In this document: piece by piece, positions 34,441 through 42,794 of the stretch
Position numbering within the stretch: position 1 is the first letter of the stretch
How the letters are laid out: each line of letters starts with the position of its first letter
Source of the DNA: Alicyclobacillus herbarius DSM 13609
Lineage (GTDB): Bacteria; Bacillota; Bacilli; Alicyclobacillales; Alicyclobacillaceae
Assembly: GCF_000430585.1 (NCBI RefSeq)
Contig: NZ_AUMH01000005.1
Span: 1-64,000, forward strand
DNA length: 64,000 nt
Direction: 5' to 3'
Made by a program: the position numbers and the translations under genes
Notes under the pieces: generated by a model
The model's database searches: none
Told to the model about the DNA's origin: nothing
Seen by the model: the letters and a program-made list of their open reading frames with translations, nothing else

Positions 34441-34977
34441 TTACGAGGAAATCGTAGACGAATGGCCGCTTGGAAGTTTTGCCTTCCAGGTCTTGCGCTT
34501 GCCCTTGTCCTGCAAGTCTTCGGGGTTGATTCGTTTCCAAGCGACGGCCATCGCACCACCGACAAGGCCAAGAATCATCCCGACGACGAAGCCACCCATG
34601 GTCACCAGCAAGGAGACAAGGGCCAGAACCATGGTGATGGAGCCGGTGAGCAGGGAATAGAAAGGGGCAATCCATTCCAGAACGCCCATGAGAATCATCA
34701 AAGCGCCGACCACAAGTCCGGCCCAGATGTTGCTCCCAGGCAGGACAGCAAACCGCAGCAGTGCCAAGGGGCCCCAGATCACCAGTCCCCCTGCCAGGAT
34801 GCTGAACAGTCCTGCCCAGAACGGACGTCTTTGCCGCCACCAACGAAAGCGCTTCCAGGCGGCCGCTAAGAAATTCGCGCTTTGTTCATTCGCAGCCGGG
34901 GCGCTTTTCGTTGCCGGAACGACGTCTTTCGAGGCAGCCCGGACTGGTACTTTGCTGTCGTTGCCCTTCCATTCCAT
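34441..34977 (-). CDS. DUF6114-like integral membrane protein
   Basis: This 178-aa protein has a charged N-terminal tail of about 45 residues and then RRPFWAGLFSILAGGLVIWG and three further hydrophobic segments, ending in a Lys-rich tail. The RRPFWAG entry and the LGLVGGAMAVAW exit are the features I associate with DUF6114 proteins of actinobacteria. The ATG follows GGGGGAGGTG. It is the first gene of a three-gene minus-strand operon and has a recognisable sigma-A promoter upstream. It probably forms a membrane platform for the two exported partners. Confidence 0.78.
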   Translation of the reverse strand: MEWKGNDSKVPVRAASKDVVPATKSAPAANEQSANFLAAAWKRFRWWRQRRPFWAGLFSILAGGLVIWGPLALLRFAVLPGSNIWAGLVVGALMILMGVLEWIAPFYSLLTGSITMVLALVSLLVTMGGFVVGMILGLVGGAMAVAWKRINPEDLQDKGKRKTWKAKLPSGHSSTISS

Positions 34978-35033
34978 TGAAAAACACCTCCCCCAAAATA
35001 TTCGTGGACGGATGGGCCCGAATGTTCAGTATA

Positions 35034-35061
35034 ATTATAGTGGAGTAAAAGAGTACGGCAA
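35034..35061 (-). promoter_or_regulatory. sigma-A-type promoter for the DUF6114/DUF6230 operon
   Basis: Read on the minus strand, TTGCCG (35061-35056) and TATAAT (35039-35034) are separated by 16 bp. The -10 box is perfect and lies 57 bp before the start codon of the DUF6114-like gene. Confidence 0.55.
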
Positions 35062-35197
35062 TGATTCGCTGATCCGTCCCTAATTCTATTCTAGGACGTC
35101 CGGAGAGCCGCGATAATCCCATCTCCATAGGGTTTGTGTACCCCAATATATTGGGAGGGTTGGGGCCGGCGAGCGAATCACAGCGAATCACGTCGAG

Positions 35198-35247
35198 AAG
35201 TGTCACACTTCGGACGGTGTCAGGATGCGTCCCGACCGACCGGTCGG
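35198..35247 (+). promoter_or_regulatory. two palindromes before the LuxR gene
   Basis: AAGTGT-C-ACACTT (35198-35210) and CCGACCGGTCGG (35236-35247) are perfect palindromes within 80 bp of the regulator's start codon. They are candidate operators for autoregulation or for another repressor. The second resembles TetR-type sites. Confidence 0.4.
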
Positions 35248-35277
35248 ATCGACCCGAAATTGATGAGAAGGGGGGCC

Positions 35278-36801
35278 ATGGTCATGCACTCCTATCCGGC
35301 CGTATCCATCACTCCGCCGCGCGTGGCGAGCCGGATTATCCGCACGGTGCAGTCGAATCAGGCCGCCTGCCAGGCGAACTGGATGACGCATATCGCGACT
35401 CTGAATGTGACGGATGAAGCCAAACGCCGCATGCAGTATTTGTTTACGTTTTTACTCGAACAATTCGAAGCCTTGGCAGCAAACGACTCTACCCGATTGG
35501 AAGAGTTTCAGATTAAGGTCTTGAAGTGCCAACCGTTTATCGGTGCATCCGATATTATTTTTCTATTGGCTGAGTTTGAAGAGATCCTGATGTCTATCGT
35601 CTGGAAGGAAGCGGATGTGACGGAGGCAGAGCAGGCGTTTCGCTGGATTCATTCCACAATGATGAATATTGGCGGCGTAACGTTACGGAATGCGTATTTT
35701 CCCGTACGGACCCCAGCCTTGGCGAGCAAAACCCAGTGGGGATCGGCGCTCGTACGGTTATTGCACGGGCTGGCGGTACCCGGCCATTGGGAGTGGATAG
35801 CCATCGTTCAATCGGAACCCATGTTTCGGATTCAAGACGCGGCCGTATTCGACAAAGATGAATGGCAGCGTGCGACCATCGATGCCGCGCTGCACCGGGA
35901 CGTTCATGAACAGTTCGAGGCCCAGGACGGTTTTATTTCCCGTATCATACCGGGGCTGTATATGATGGCCAAGGGGTGCGGAGCGGGGGATGACGTGTCG
36001 TGGTTTATGTTCCGGCAAATCGGCCACTGGGTGCGGATTGGCCTGGATATGATAAAGTATCAGAGCCAGACACCGTCCGACGATGACCGCTTCTCTATGT
36101 ACCAACTGCTGCTCGAATTGGATGAAGCCTTGATGTCCGCAAAGAACCTTGAGGAGATATTCAAAATCACGGCGACTTATGTCTGCCGTTTTGGCGATTT
36201 CACGCGCAGTGCACTGTTCCTGTACAGTCCGTTTACATACACCATCGAAGGAATCTATGGCTATAATATCGATCTTGAGGCCATACGTCAGGTGCGTGAA
36301 ACAGCGCGAAACGTACCCTTGCTGTACCAGTTTCATCGTTTAACAGGTCCCATCTACTATCGGGATGTTTCTACGATGTTCCCGGATTATTACGTGAGCT
36401 ACTTCAAGCTTACGTCCCTGCTTTTATGTCCGCTTATTGGGCCGGATAATAAGCCGATTGGGCTCTTGATGCTCGATCAGTCCGGACAACCGTTTGAGCC
36501 GGACGAGAAGTCCATCATGATTGCGGATGTCATGACCTCGCGGGCCGCAAAAACACTTGCCGCACATATGTACGAGTCGTATGGCTTCTCTGCTGCAACG
36601 GTAACGCGCGGTTTGACGCAACGTGAACAGGAAGTACTCCAGTGCATCGCGGACGGTCTTGGGACCAAGCAGGTCGCTGAACGACTTCATATCAGCGAAT
36701 ATACGGTGACGGAGCATGTAAGCTCGCTGATGCGCAAGCTGCGTGCGAAGAATCGAACGGAAGCCGTAGCCATCGCGTTTCGCAATCAGCTGATTCGGTA
36801 A
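35278..36801 (+). CDS. GAF-domain LuxR-family transcriptional regulator, long form
   Basis: This 507-aa protein has an N-terminal helical domain (about 1-150), an extra segment of about 115 residues (VRLLHGLAVPGHWEWIAIVQ and onward, possibly a second GAF-like fold) not found in the paralogue at 18060-19235, a GAF domain (TYVCRFGDFTRSALFLYSPF) and a C-terminal LuxR HTH (LTQREQEVLQCIADGLGTKQ, HISEYTVTEHVSSLMRKLRA). The ATG at 35278 follows AAGGGGGG. The two paralogues bracket the lipid-oxidation island. The gene starts divergently from the DUF6114/DUF6230 operon and may control it. Confidence 0.88.
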   Translation: MVMHSYPAVSITPPRVASRIIRTVQSNQAACQANWMTHIATLNVTDEAKRRMQYLFTFLLEQFEALAANDSTRLEEFQIKVLKCQPFIGASDIIFLLAEFEEILMSIVWKEADVTEAEQAFRWIHSTMMNIGGVTLRNAYFPVRTPALASKTQWGSALVRLLHGLAVPGHWEWIAIVQSEPMFRIQDAAVFDKDEWQRATIDAALHRDVHEQFEAQDGFISRIIPGLYMMAKGCGAGDDVSWFMFRQIGHWVRIGLDMIKYQSQTPSDDDRFSMYQLLLELDEALMSAKNLEEIFKITATYVCRFGDFTRSALFLYSPFTYTIEGIYGYNIDLEAIRQVRETARNVPLLYQFHRLTGPIYYRDVSTMFPDYYVSYFKLTSLLLCPLIGPDNKPIGLLMLDQSGQPFEPDEKSIMIADVMTSRAAKTLAAHMYESYGFSAATVTRGLTQREQEVLQCIADGLGTKQVAERLHISEYTVTEHVSSLMRKLRAKNRTEAVAIAFRNQLIR

Positions 36802-36822
36802 ATATACGCGATATATGAGCAT

Positions 36823-36854
36823 GACAGAGCAACCATAGGGGACCGGGCTCTGTC
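36823..36854 (+). terminator. terminator-like hairpin after the LuxR gene
   Basis: GACAGAGC and GCTCTGTC form a perfect 8-bp stem with a 16-nt loop, 22 bp after the stop codon. It is followed only by GCCTTTC, so the T-tract is weak. Confidence 0.5.
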
Positions 36855-37013
36855 GCCTTTCACTCCGGTCAGGATGTGAATAGCGAATTCCAGCTCGATA
36901 TCCAACAACTTCTATCCGAGCTACTGCGACGGGAATTGCCAGTTAAGCGGTTTTTTGAACCTCCGCGAATTGAGAATGTAAAAATAAGGTGATTCCAATT
37001 CGAGGTGTTCCGA

Positions 37014-37058
37014 ATGGGACAGCAGAGGAAGTACGACAAGGAGTTCAAAATCAACCAG
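37014..37058 (+). mobile_element. IS3-type transposase OrfA 5' remnant
   Basis: The ATG at 37014 begins MGQQRKYDKEFKIN, the typical first residues of an IS3/IS150-group OrfA (a helix-turn-helix transposase subunit). The similarity stops after 14 codons, where the terminator hairpin of the convergent transporter gene begins. It is a scar of a largely deleted insertion sequence. Just before it, a 38-codon frame from GTG 36875 (ending VKRFFEPPRIENVKIR) may be another fragment. Confidence 0.45.
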
Positions 37059-37082
37059 GCAGGCAATGTGCCTGCCCTGGTT
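37053..37082 (-). terminator. terminator of the ProP-like transporter gene
   Basis: On the minus strand AACCAGGGCAGGC and GCCTGCCTGGTT form a stem of about 12 bp with one bulge and a 5-nt loop, followed by GATTTTG, about 20 bp after the transporter stop codon. Confidence 0.65.
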
Positions 37083-37103
37083 CATCAAAGAGTCGTACGC
37101 CTT

Positions 37104-38561
37104 TTAGAAAATACTTACTGCACTTTTGCCAGATTCCTTGACCCGCTCTTCAATCTCTCTCCGCTCTTCCCGCCACCAGAGCGATCCCCCATTCTCCTTC
37201 AGTGCTTCGGGGATTTCATCTTCGCTCGCAACTGCCGGCGGCGACCCACGAAGCGGTTTTCCGGACGTATCCTTCACAAACACTGTCAGGACGACGAGGC
37301 CAATCACGCAGGAGAAAATCAGGTAATACGCGGGAATCATGCGGTTGGCCGTAAGATTAATCAGCCATGCCACGACCAAGGGCGCTGTTCCCCCAAACAT
37401 GGAAGTTGAAATATTGTACGTGATGGCAAGACCGCCGTATCGGACATTTGTAAAGAAAAGCGACGGCAGCAACGCGGGCATATTGCCCTGGAACGAGGCG
37501 AGGAAGGCGGAAAGAATTAACAGGCCGAAAAACACGGCGAGATTACTACCGCTGTCGATCAGCCAGAACGACGGGATCGACAGGACAATCAGTCCGGTCA
37601 GCCCCAGCTGAACCACCCGTTTGCCGCTCAGGCGGTCACCCAGGTAGCCCATCGCGAAAACTATCGGGATCATGATACACATGACAATCAAGATCATCAG
37701 TAGGCCTTTTGTGGCGCCATAGCCGAGGACGGCGGTCAAGTGCGACGGCATGTATGACAGGACGGTATAGTCGACGACGTTATAAAAGAACACCAGGATT
37801 AAACCAATCAGAAGTGGACGCCGGTGGTACAACAGAATTTCCTTGACACCCACCTGTTTCCTTTCTTCGCGGATCTTTTCCATTTTCACGAACGCGGGGG
37901 TTTCTTCCAGGTGCGTGCGCAGGTAAAGACCAATCAGACCCAACGGTGCCGCGACAAGAAACGGGATCCGCCAACCCCACTGCAGCATGGCGGTTTTTCC
38001 AAGCCAAAAGGTTAGCAACGTGACAATGCCGGATCCAAAGATGTATCCGACGAGTGTCCCGATTTCGAGTCCGCTCGCCATCCTGCCACGTTGCTTATCC
38101 GGTGTCGATTCTGCGATAAACGTCATGGCTCCGGCGTACTCGCCCCCCGTCGAAAACCCTTGAACCAATCGGGCGAGTAGGAGCAAAATGGGTGCCGCCA
38201 CGCCAATCTTCGCGTATCCAGGGATCAACCCGATGCCAAGCGTTGCCAAGGACATCAGCAGCAGGGTGAACGTTAGGACTTTCTTGCGCCCGATGCAATC
38301 TCCCAGGGTTCCGAAGAATACGCCGCCGATGGGGCGCACGAGAAAGGAAATCGCAAAGGTGGCGAGACTGTAAATCAGTTGTTCCGGACCCGTGACTTCC
38401 GGAAAGAAGACCTTGCCAATGGTTGCCGCTAGATAGGAGTAGATTCCGAAGTCAAACCACTCCATGGCATTGCCGACTGCGGTTCCGACAACGGCTTGTT
38501 TGGCCACGCGCAGATCCACAACCGTAACGTCGTCTCTTCGCAATCGGTTTTTCACCGCCAA
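37104..38561 (-). CDS. MFS transporter, MHS (ProP-like) family
   Basis: This 485-aa protein has 12 membrane segments and is a proton symporter of the metabolite:H+ symporter group, which includes ProP (proline/betaine). The family marks are VGNAMEWFDFGIYSYLAATI in helix 1 and RPIGGVFFGTLGDCIGRKKV in the first cytoplasmic loop. The C-terminal tail is long, charged and possibly coiled (EIPEALKENGGSLWWREERR), as in ProP. The start is a TTG at 38559-38561, six bases after AGGAGGG. A c-di-AMP riboswitch and terminator precede it, which supports an osmolyte-uptake role, since such riboswitches switch off potassium and osmolyte transport when c-di-AMP is high. Confidence 0.92.
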   Translation of the reverse strand: MAVKNRLRRDDVTVVDLRVAKQAVVGTAVGNAMEWFDFGIYSYLAATIGKVFFPEVTGPEQLIYSLATFAISFLVRPIGGVFFGTLGDCIGRKKVLTFTLLLMSLATLGIGLIPGYAKIGVAAPILLLLARLVQGFSTGGEYAGAMTFIAESTPDKQRGRMASGLEIGTLVGYIFGSGIVTLLTFWLGKTAMLQWGWRIPFLVAAPLGLIGLYLRTHLEETPAFVKMEKIREERKQVGVKEILLYHRRPLLIGLILVFFYNVVDYTVLSYMPSHLTAVLGYGATKGLLMILIVMCIMIPIVFAMGYLGDRLSGKRVVQLGLTGLIVLSIPSFWLIDSGSNLAVFFGLLILSAFLASFQGNMPALLPSLFFTNVRYGGLAITYNISTSMFGGTAPLVVAWLINLTANRMIPAYYLIFSCVIGLVVLTVFVKDTSGKPLRGSPPAVASEDEIPEALKENGGSLWWREERREIEERVKESGKSAVSIF

Positions 38562-38644
38562 TAAAACCCTCCTAATTTGTAGTGATTTATCCGTAGGGAT
38601 TTCAGAAACGGACCGTGTCCACACACCTCCAGAAAATATGGAAA

Positions 38645-38669
38645 ACCCCCGTAGACGCTCTACGGGGGT
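38645..38669 (-). terminator. riboswitch expression-platform terminator
   Basis: ACCCCCGTAGA and TCTACGGGGGT form a perfect 11-bp stem with a 3-nt loop, followed on the minus strand by TTTCC. It lies between the c-di-AMP aptamer and the ProP-like gene and is the element that ligand binding would favour to stop transcription. Confidence 0.85.
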
Positions 38670-38711
38670 CCGGGAGACAGCTTGGCAGAAGTGGTCATAA
38701 ATCCACTCTCC

Positions 38712-38835
38712 TCTCTTAACGCTTACGAAGTTAGCTGTCGGATTAGGGCTAAGAGATTGCCCTTCCAGTTCATTGAACTGGATTCACCCCAGAAATCGGT
38801 TCCCCCGTTCCCTTACGGGATTCAGCGAAAGCATT
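38712..38835 (-). ncRNA. c-di-AMP riboswitch (ydaO/yuaA leader)
   Basis: The minus-strand leader carries the conserved ydaO blocks in order: CGCTGAATCC, GGGAACGGGGGAACC, GGGGTGAATCC, a variable hairpin (CCAGTTCAATGAACTGG), an AGGGC/GCCCTAATCC pair, then CCGACAGCTAACTTCGTAAG. The ends pair through CGCT and AGCG as helix P1. It is followed by a strong terminator before a ProP-like transporter gene. This class binds c-di-AMP and turns transport genes off. Confidence 0.93.
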
Positions 38836-38839
38836 GTTC

Positions 38840-39048
38840 AGTTATGCATATTTGGTTGTGCATATCAGTTTATTTTATATATGATGAAACATCAACCAGG
38901 GTTTTGGGTAGGAAATGTTAAGATCTCGGTGGATTTTAAAGGATACGTTGACTGACAGACTGTCATTATGCATGAGAGGGATTATGGCCTACCGTAAGTT
39001 GACTGGCATCACGAGTGTGTAGGTCACGCGACGGCCTCCGCCCAACCC
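38840..39048. other. spacer between riboswitch and lipoprotein promoter
   Basis: No gene is visible in about 210 bp. The AT-rich part near 38840-38900 must contain the minus-strand promoter of the riboswitch transcript, but I cannot pick a single convincing -35/-10 pair. Confidence 0.4.
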
Positions 39049-39077
39049 TTGACTATGTAAGCCCCAGTATATATAGA
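39049..39077 (+). promoter_or_regulatory. sigma-A-type promoter upstream of the lipoprotein gene
   Basis: TTGACT (39049-39054), 17 bp, TATAGA (39072-39077). It is about 190 bp before the lipoprotein start codon, leaving a long untranslated leader in which I see no known riboswitch. Confidence 0.45.
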
Positions 39078-39268
39078 TTGACACAACGCATTGGAAAATA
39101 TAAGATATCCATGCCAATGATATCTTCAGGCGTAATGGACGACTAGAAACGGTATTGTGCAAGTTGATCGAAAGGTTTTCGCGCACTCTGAATTTGAAAA
39201 TTTTGTTTTATTTAACATTTAGATTCGTGATCAAATAAAAACAGAGTCACGACTTGGGGTGGGGAGAT

Positions 39269-40206
39269 ATGCTGGGGAAAGGCAAGAGTATACAGATCTC
39301 CGTTTGGACGGTGGGAGCTTCATTGTTGCTTATGACTGGGTGTGCTTTCCAAAGCACGTCCGGATCACAGGTGAACGAGAGCACTCAGCCATCTTCGCGC
39401 GTCTCGAGGCCACAAGTAGAAATCTCGAATGTTCACGTCACGAAAAACGATGGTCGAAGTCTGATTTTGAGTTTCCTCATGGACAACAGGGCAGACATCG
39501 CTCTGCCTTTGCAGCCTTCGGATTTTGCATTGACTAGCAAAACCACCACGTTGTCCCCATTGTCCGACTCATTCATTCCCGGACAGGTGCCGGCCCATTC
39601 GAAGGCCAAGGTGGTCCTCCATTTTCAGACGGCGGGTCACCTGTCCGGAACGATTAAGCCGACGTTGGACTTTCAGCCAAGTAGTAAAGAGCCCGAAAAG
39701 TTCGTCTCCATCGGATCCGTCACAATTCCGTCCGCGCGCCATGTGACTGGACATACGACCACTTCGTCGTCACTCCATGGGACACAACTTGCAACCACGG
39801 CGACACGCAACAACACAGCCATAAACTCATCAAGTGCGACTACCACAAATTCGACATCCAACAGTAGCTCTGCGCATAGCAGTGGCTCGACAAATCAGAG
39901 TGATCAGTCTGCCAAGAGCAAGTCAACGCCAAGCCCAACCGTACGGAATTCCACAGCGGATATCGCCAAAGATGTGGAGCTGGTCAAGGCGAAGGCCGGC
40001 AAAGGAATGATGGTTCCCAATCACCCCAACGCCCAGGTTTCGGACGGTTCTGGGCATATGTTGTACGCCTTTAATATCGCGTCCGAAGGGGACGGCAGTA
40101 TACAGTAAATCTATTTCTTTCTCGACGATAAATACTTAGGTACGGATACGTCCGCTCCTCATTCCGGAGTCGTGGACATTTCACCTGCTGGCACTGGGTC
40201 GATAAC
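39269..40206 (+). pseudogene. lipoprotein gene with in-frame stop and lost 3' end
   Basis: The gene starts at ATG 39269 after GGTGGGGAG. It encodes a lipoprotein signal (VWTVGASLLLMTGCAF, lipobox MTGC) and an extracellular Ig-like domain (VEISNVHVTKNDGRSLILSF) with a Ser/Thr/Asn-rich linker after it. The frame meets TAA at 40106-40108. The sequence continues in the same frame as IYFFLDDKYLGTDTSAPHSG, then VVDISPAGTGSITAQ, clearly part of the same protein. It then breaks off near 40207 where an MFS transporter sequence begins. Both the nonsense codon and the missing 3' end point to inactivation, although a secreted 279-aa product ending at 40108 could still be made. Confidence 0.65.
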
Positions 40207-40217
40207 GGCGCAAAGCC

Positions 40218-41324
40218 ATGTACCTGGTCGATTTGCTGACGTTCGTCGTGTTTGCTGGATTGACGGCGCTCGCGCAAAACGTTTGGGAACTTATCCTGTT
40301 TCGGTTTTTGCTTGGGGTCGGCATTGGCGCCGACTACCCGATATCCTCGACACTCTTGTCTGAATTCAGTCCCAAGAATCGCCGCGGCAGACAAATCACC
40401 ACCTTGGGAGCGATGTGGTTTGTCGGGGCGGTGGCGGCCTACGGAGTAGGTATCGCGCTGACCCCGCTGGGACTTATCGCTTGGCGCTACATGCTGCTGG
40501 TAGGCGCCGCCTTGGCCGTGGTGGTTATCCTGTTTCGCGCCTCGATTCCCGAATCGCCACGTTGGCTGTTGGCTCAAGGGCGTGCAGATGACGCGACCAA
40601 CGTGCTGCATGCGCTAACGAAGACAAACATCGATCCGGGCGTGAAGATGGAGCCAGAACATCGTGGGTTGGATGTGTTTACCCCGAAGTTGCTGCGGCGG
40701 ATTGTCTTCGTTTGTGGTTTTTGGTTCTGCTATACCGTCGCGTATTACGGAATTTCCATGTACACCCCGACCATTTTGACCCCGTTCACGCATGGCAACC
40801 AGACCGCCGCCAACATCGGATCCGCCATCATCAGTGCCGTGGGTGTGCTGGGGGCGTTTGTTGGAAATTTCTTGGTTGATACCTGGGGCCGCAGGCCGCT
40901 GCTCATCACCTCGTTCGCCGGCTTGACCGGGGTCTTGGCCGTACTTGCGCTTAGTACCACGCCGACCATCATGTGGCTGGTGATTCTGTTTGCGCTTGCG
41001 GTGTGTTTTGCCAACATGGGGCCAGGCATCCTCAACTTCGTCTATCCCACTGAGTTGTTCTCTACTTCCATTCGAGCGGGGGTGACTGGGTTCGCTACCG
41101 CCGTCAGTCGGGGTGGCTCCATCCTCGGGGTGGTCGTGTTTCCGAATCTCGTGGCCACCTGGGGTGTCAACAAGGCGTTATGGCTGTTTGTGGCGGCCGG
41201 GCTCATTGGACTCCTGTTGTCCATCTGGCTGGCACCGGAAACAAAAGGCAGGAGCTTGGAGGACATCAACACGTCCGAGCATGCCAAAGCGGCGCCAGTG
41301 ACCGGGATGAGCGTGCCAAATTGA
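40218..41324 (+). pseudogene. MFS transporter, sugar-porter type, N-terminally truncated
   Basis: The 368-codon frame starts inside the transporter at MYLVDLLTFVVFAGLTALAQ, which corresponds to about the third membrane helix. The first 60-80 residues, including helix 1 and the usual GRK loop, are missing. Later parts are normal: LGVGIGADYPISSTLLSEFS, the ASIPESPRWLLAQGR loop and the C-terminal PETKGRSLEDI of sugar-porter relatives. The junction with the upstream lipoprotein remnant at about 40207 shows that one deletion removed both the lipoprotein's end and the transporter's start. No ribosome site precedes the ATG. It is probably inactive. Confidence 0.75.
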
Positions 41325-41328
41325 ATAT

Positions 41329-41364
41329 CAGCGGGCCGGCGGAGAGGAATCCTCCGGCCCGCTG
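41329..41364. terminator. strong bidirectional terminator hairpin
   Basis: CAGCGGGCCGG and CCGGCCCGCTG pair perfectly over 11 bp, continued by a GGAG/CTCC arm past a single bulge. It lies just after the transporter's stop codon and serves the convergent alcohol dehydrogenase gene equally well. A decayed copy is present at 33074-33104. Confidence 0.75.
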
Positions 41365-41431
41365 ATGGCCCGGGCATTCGTATATACTCTTCAAACAGGT
41401 GGAATGTGGAGGATTTTATACGCTCCGTTCA

Positions 41432-42481
41432 TCAAAATTTCGTGATGATATTAAATCCTTTGGTACGGAAGTTTGTCATGTTATCAAACACTTCGTTGAC
41501 ATCTTCTAAACCGACTTCCCGTTCAATGAGCGACTTCGGATTCAGTCGACCTTCTGCAACCAAGGACAATAATCCTTGATAATCCGGATGCGGAATGCCC
41601 AGACTGCCGACGATTTCAATTTCTGAACAGGTTACTAAGTCCATGGGCAAGGCAACATAGCCGCCTTCCTCGGAGGTTGTCAAACCAATCTGCACATGCC
41701 GGCCGCCTTTACGCAAGGATAGTACCGAATTGAGTACCGTGTCTTTAATTCCTAAAGCGTCAATGCCGACATGCGCACCGCCTTTGGTGATTTCGCGAAT
41801 GGCCTCAGGTACCACTTCCCGCCGTGCGTTCACAACGGCGGTTGCGCCTTCTTGCTTTGCTTTTTCGAGTTTCTCATCGTCCACATCGACGGCAATCACT
41901 TGTGCACCTATCGCATAAGCGGTTTGAATCGCAGACAGGCCTACGCCCCCAGCACCTTGGACGGCCACCCATTGTCCGGGCTTGACGTTTCCGCGCATAA
42001 CTCCGTGATAGCCGGTCATATATCGGCACCCAATAGCAGCCGCCGTTAAAGGTTCGACATTTTCTGGGAGGGGAACCATGTTGAAACCCGCATTCCGTAC
42101 AACCACGTATTCGGCAAAACTTCCGTCCCAACTAAAGCCGTAAATGCCTACGCTTTCACACCGATTCGGTACCCCAGCATGGCAGTATTCACAGTGTCCA
42201 CAGGCGTAGTGAAAGGGCACCGTTACTTTGTCCCCGACTGCAAATCCTTGCACGTCTTTGCCAAGCGCGACCACTTCACCGCCAAATTCGTGTCCTGGCG
42301 TGATGGGCAAACTGGGAGACAATCCAACCCACGACCAATCTCCCATCCACCCATGCCAATCACTTCGGCAGATTCCGCTGGCCTCTACACGAACAACCGC
42401 GTCCTGGGGCCCGGGGGTGGGGTCAGGAACCCTCTCTACGACCAATGGTTTACGAAATTCAACCACACGCGCAGCTTTCAA
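41432..42481 (-). CDS. zinc-dependent alcohol dehydrogenase
   Basis: This 349-aa medium-chain dehydrogenase has the catalytic-zinc residues in GICRSDWHGW and PGHEFGGEV and the four structural-zinc Cys in CGHCEYCHAGVPNRCE. The NAD(P) motif is GAGGVGLSAIQ near residue 175. The C-terminus is complete (FDNMTNFRTKGFNIITKF). The start is a TTG at 42479-42481 after AAAGGGG. It is monocistronic on the minus strand, facing an MFS remnant. The substrate cannot be read from the sequence; the family covers alcohols, polyols and aromatic alcohols. Confidence 0.92.
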   Translation of the reverse strand: MKAARVVEFRKPLVVERVPDPTPGPQDAVVRVEASGICRSDWHGWMGDWSWVGLSPSLPITPGHEFGGEVVALGKDVQGFAVGDKVTVPFHYACGHCEYCHAGVPNRCESVGIYGFSWDGSFAEYVVVRNAGFNMVPLPENVEPLTAAAIGCRYMTGYHGVMRGNVKPGQWVAVQGAGGVGLSAIQTAYAIGAQVIAVDVDDEKLEKAKQEGATAVVNARREVVPEAIREITKGGAHVGIDALGIKDTVLNSVLSLRKGGRHVQIGLTTSEEGGYVALPMDLVTCSEIEIVGSLGIPHPDYQGLLSLVAEGRLNPKSLIEREVGLEDVNEVFDNMTNFRTKGFNIITKF

Positions 42482-42718
42482 TGTATGCGCCCCTTTCTTC
42501 GGGATTGGGTACTAAAGAGTCTATCAATAGTGTGTATTCCGTTGAATTCGTTTGCATTACATGAGAAAGTCCGACTTTCGTGTCGATCCGCTCCGGGACG
42601 CGGGATTGGGGCTAAATCTGGCTCGCTGTTGACTGTGACTGACAAACTGATGACGGCCGGATCGTCGAAATCATGGAGTGATTTGTCGCATCGAATCAGA
42701 TTCTGTGCTGTTCGGAGG
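42482..42718. other. spacer between alcohol dehydrogenase and LCP genes
   Basis: About 240 bp of the 313-bp divergent spacer show no gene, repeat or hairpin that I can support. The remaining part holds the LCP promoter listed separately. Confidence 0.5.
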
Positions 42719-42747
42719 TTCGTATCCTTGCGTTTTGATGGTATATT
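42719..42747 (+). promoter_or_regulatory. possible promoter of the LCP gene
   Basis: TTCGTA (42719-42724), 17 bp, TATATT (42742-42747), about 48 bp before the start codon. The -35 box is weak. Confidence 0.4.
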
Positions 42748-42794
42748 GGTGAGAGATGCGTTGTTGGACGAAAACCCAGAAAAAGGAGCTCATC

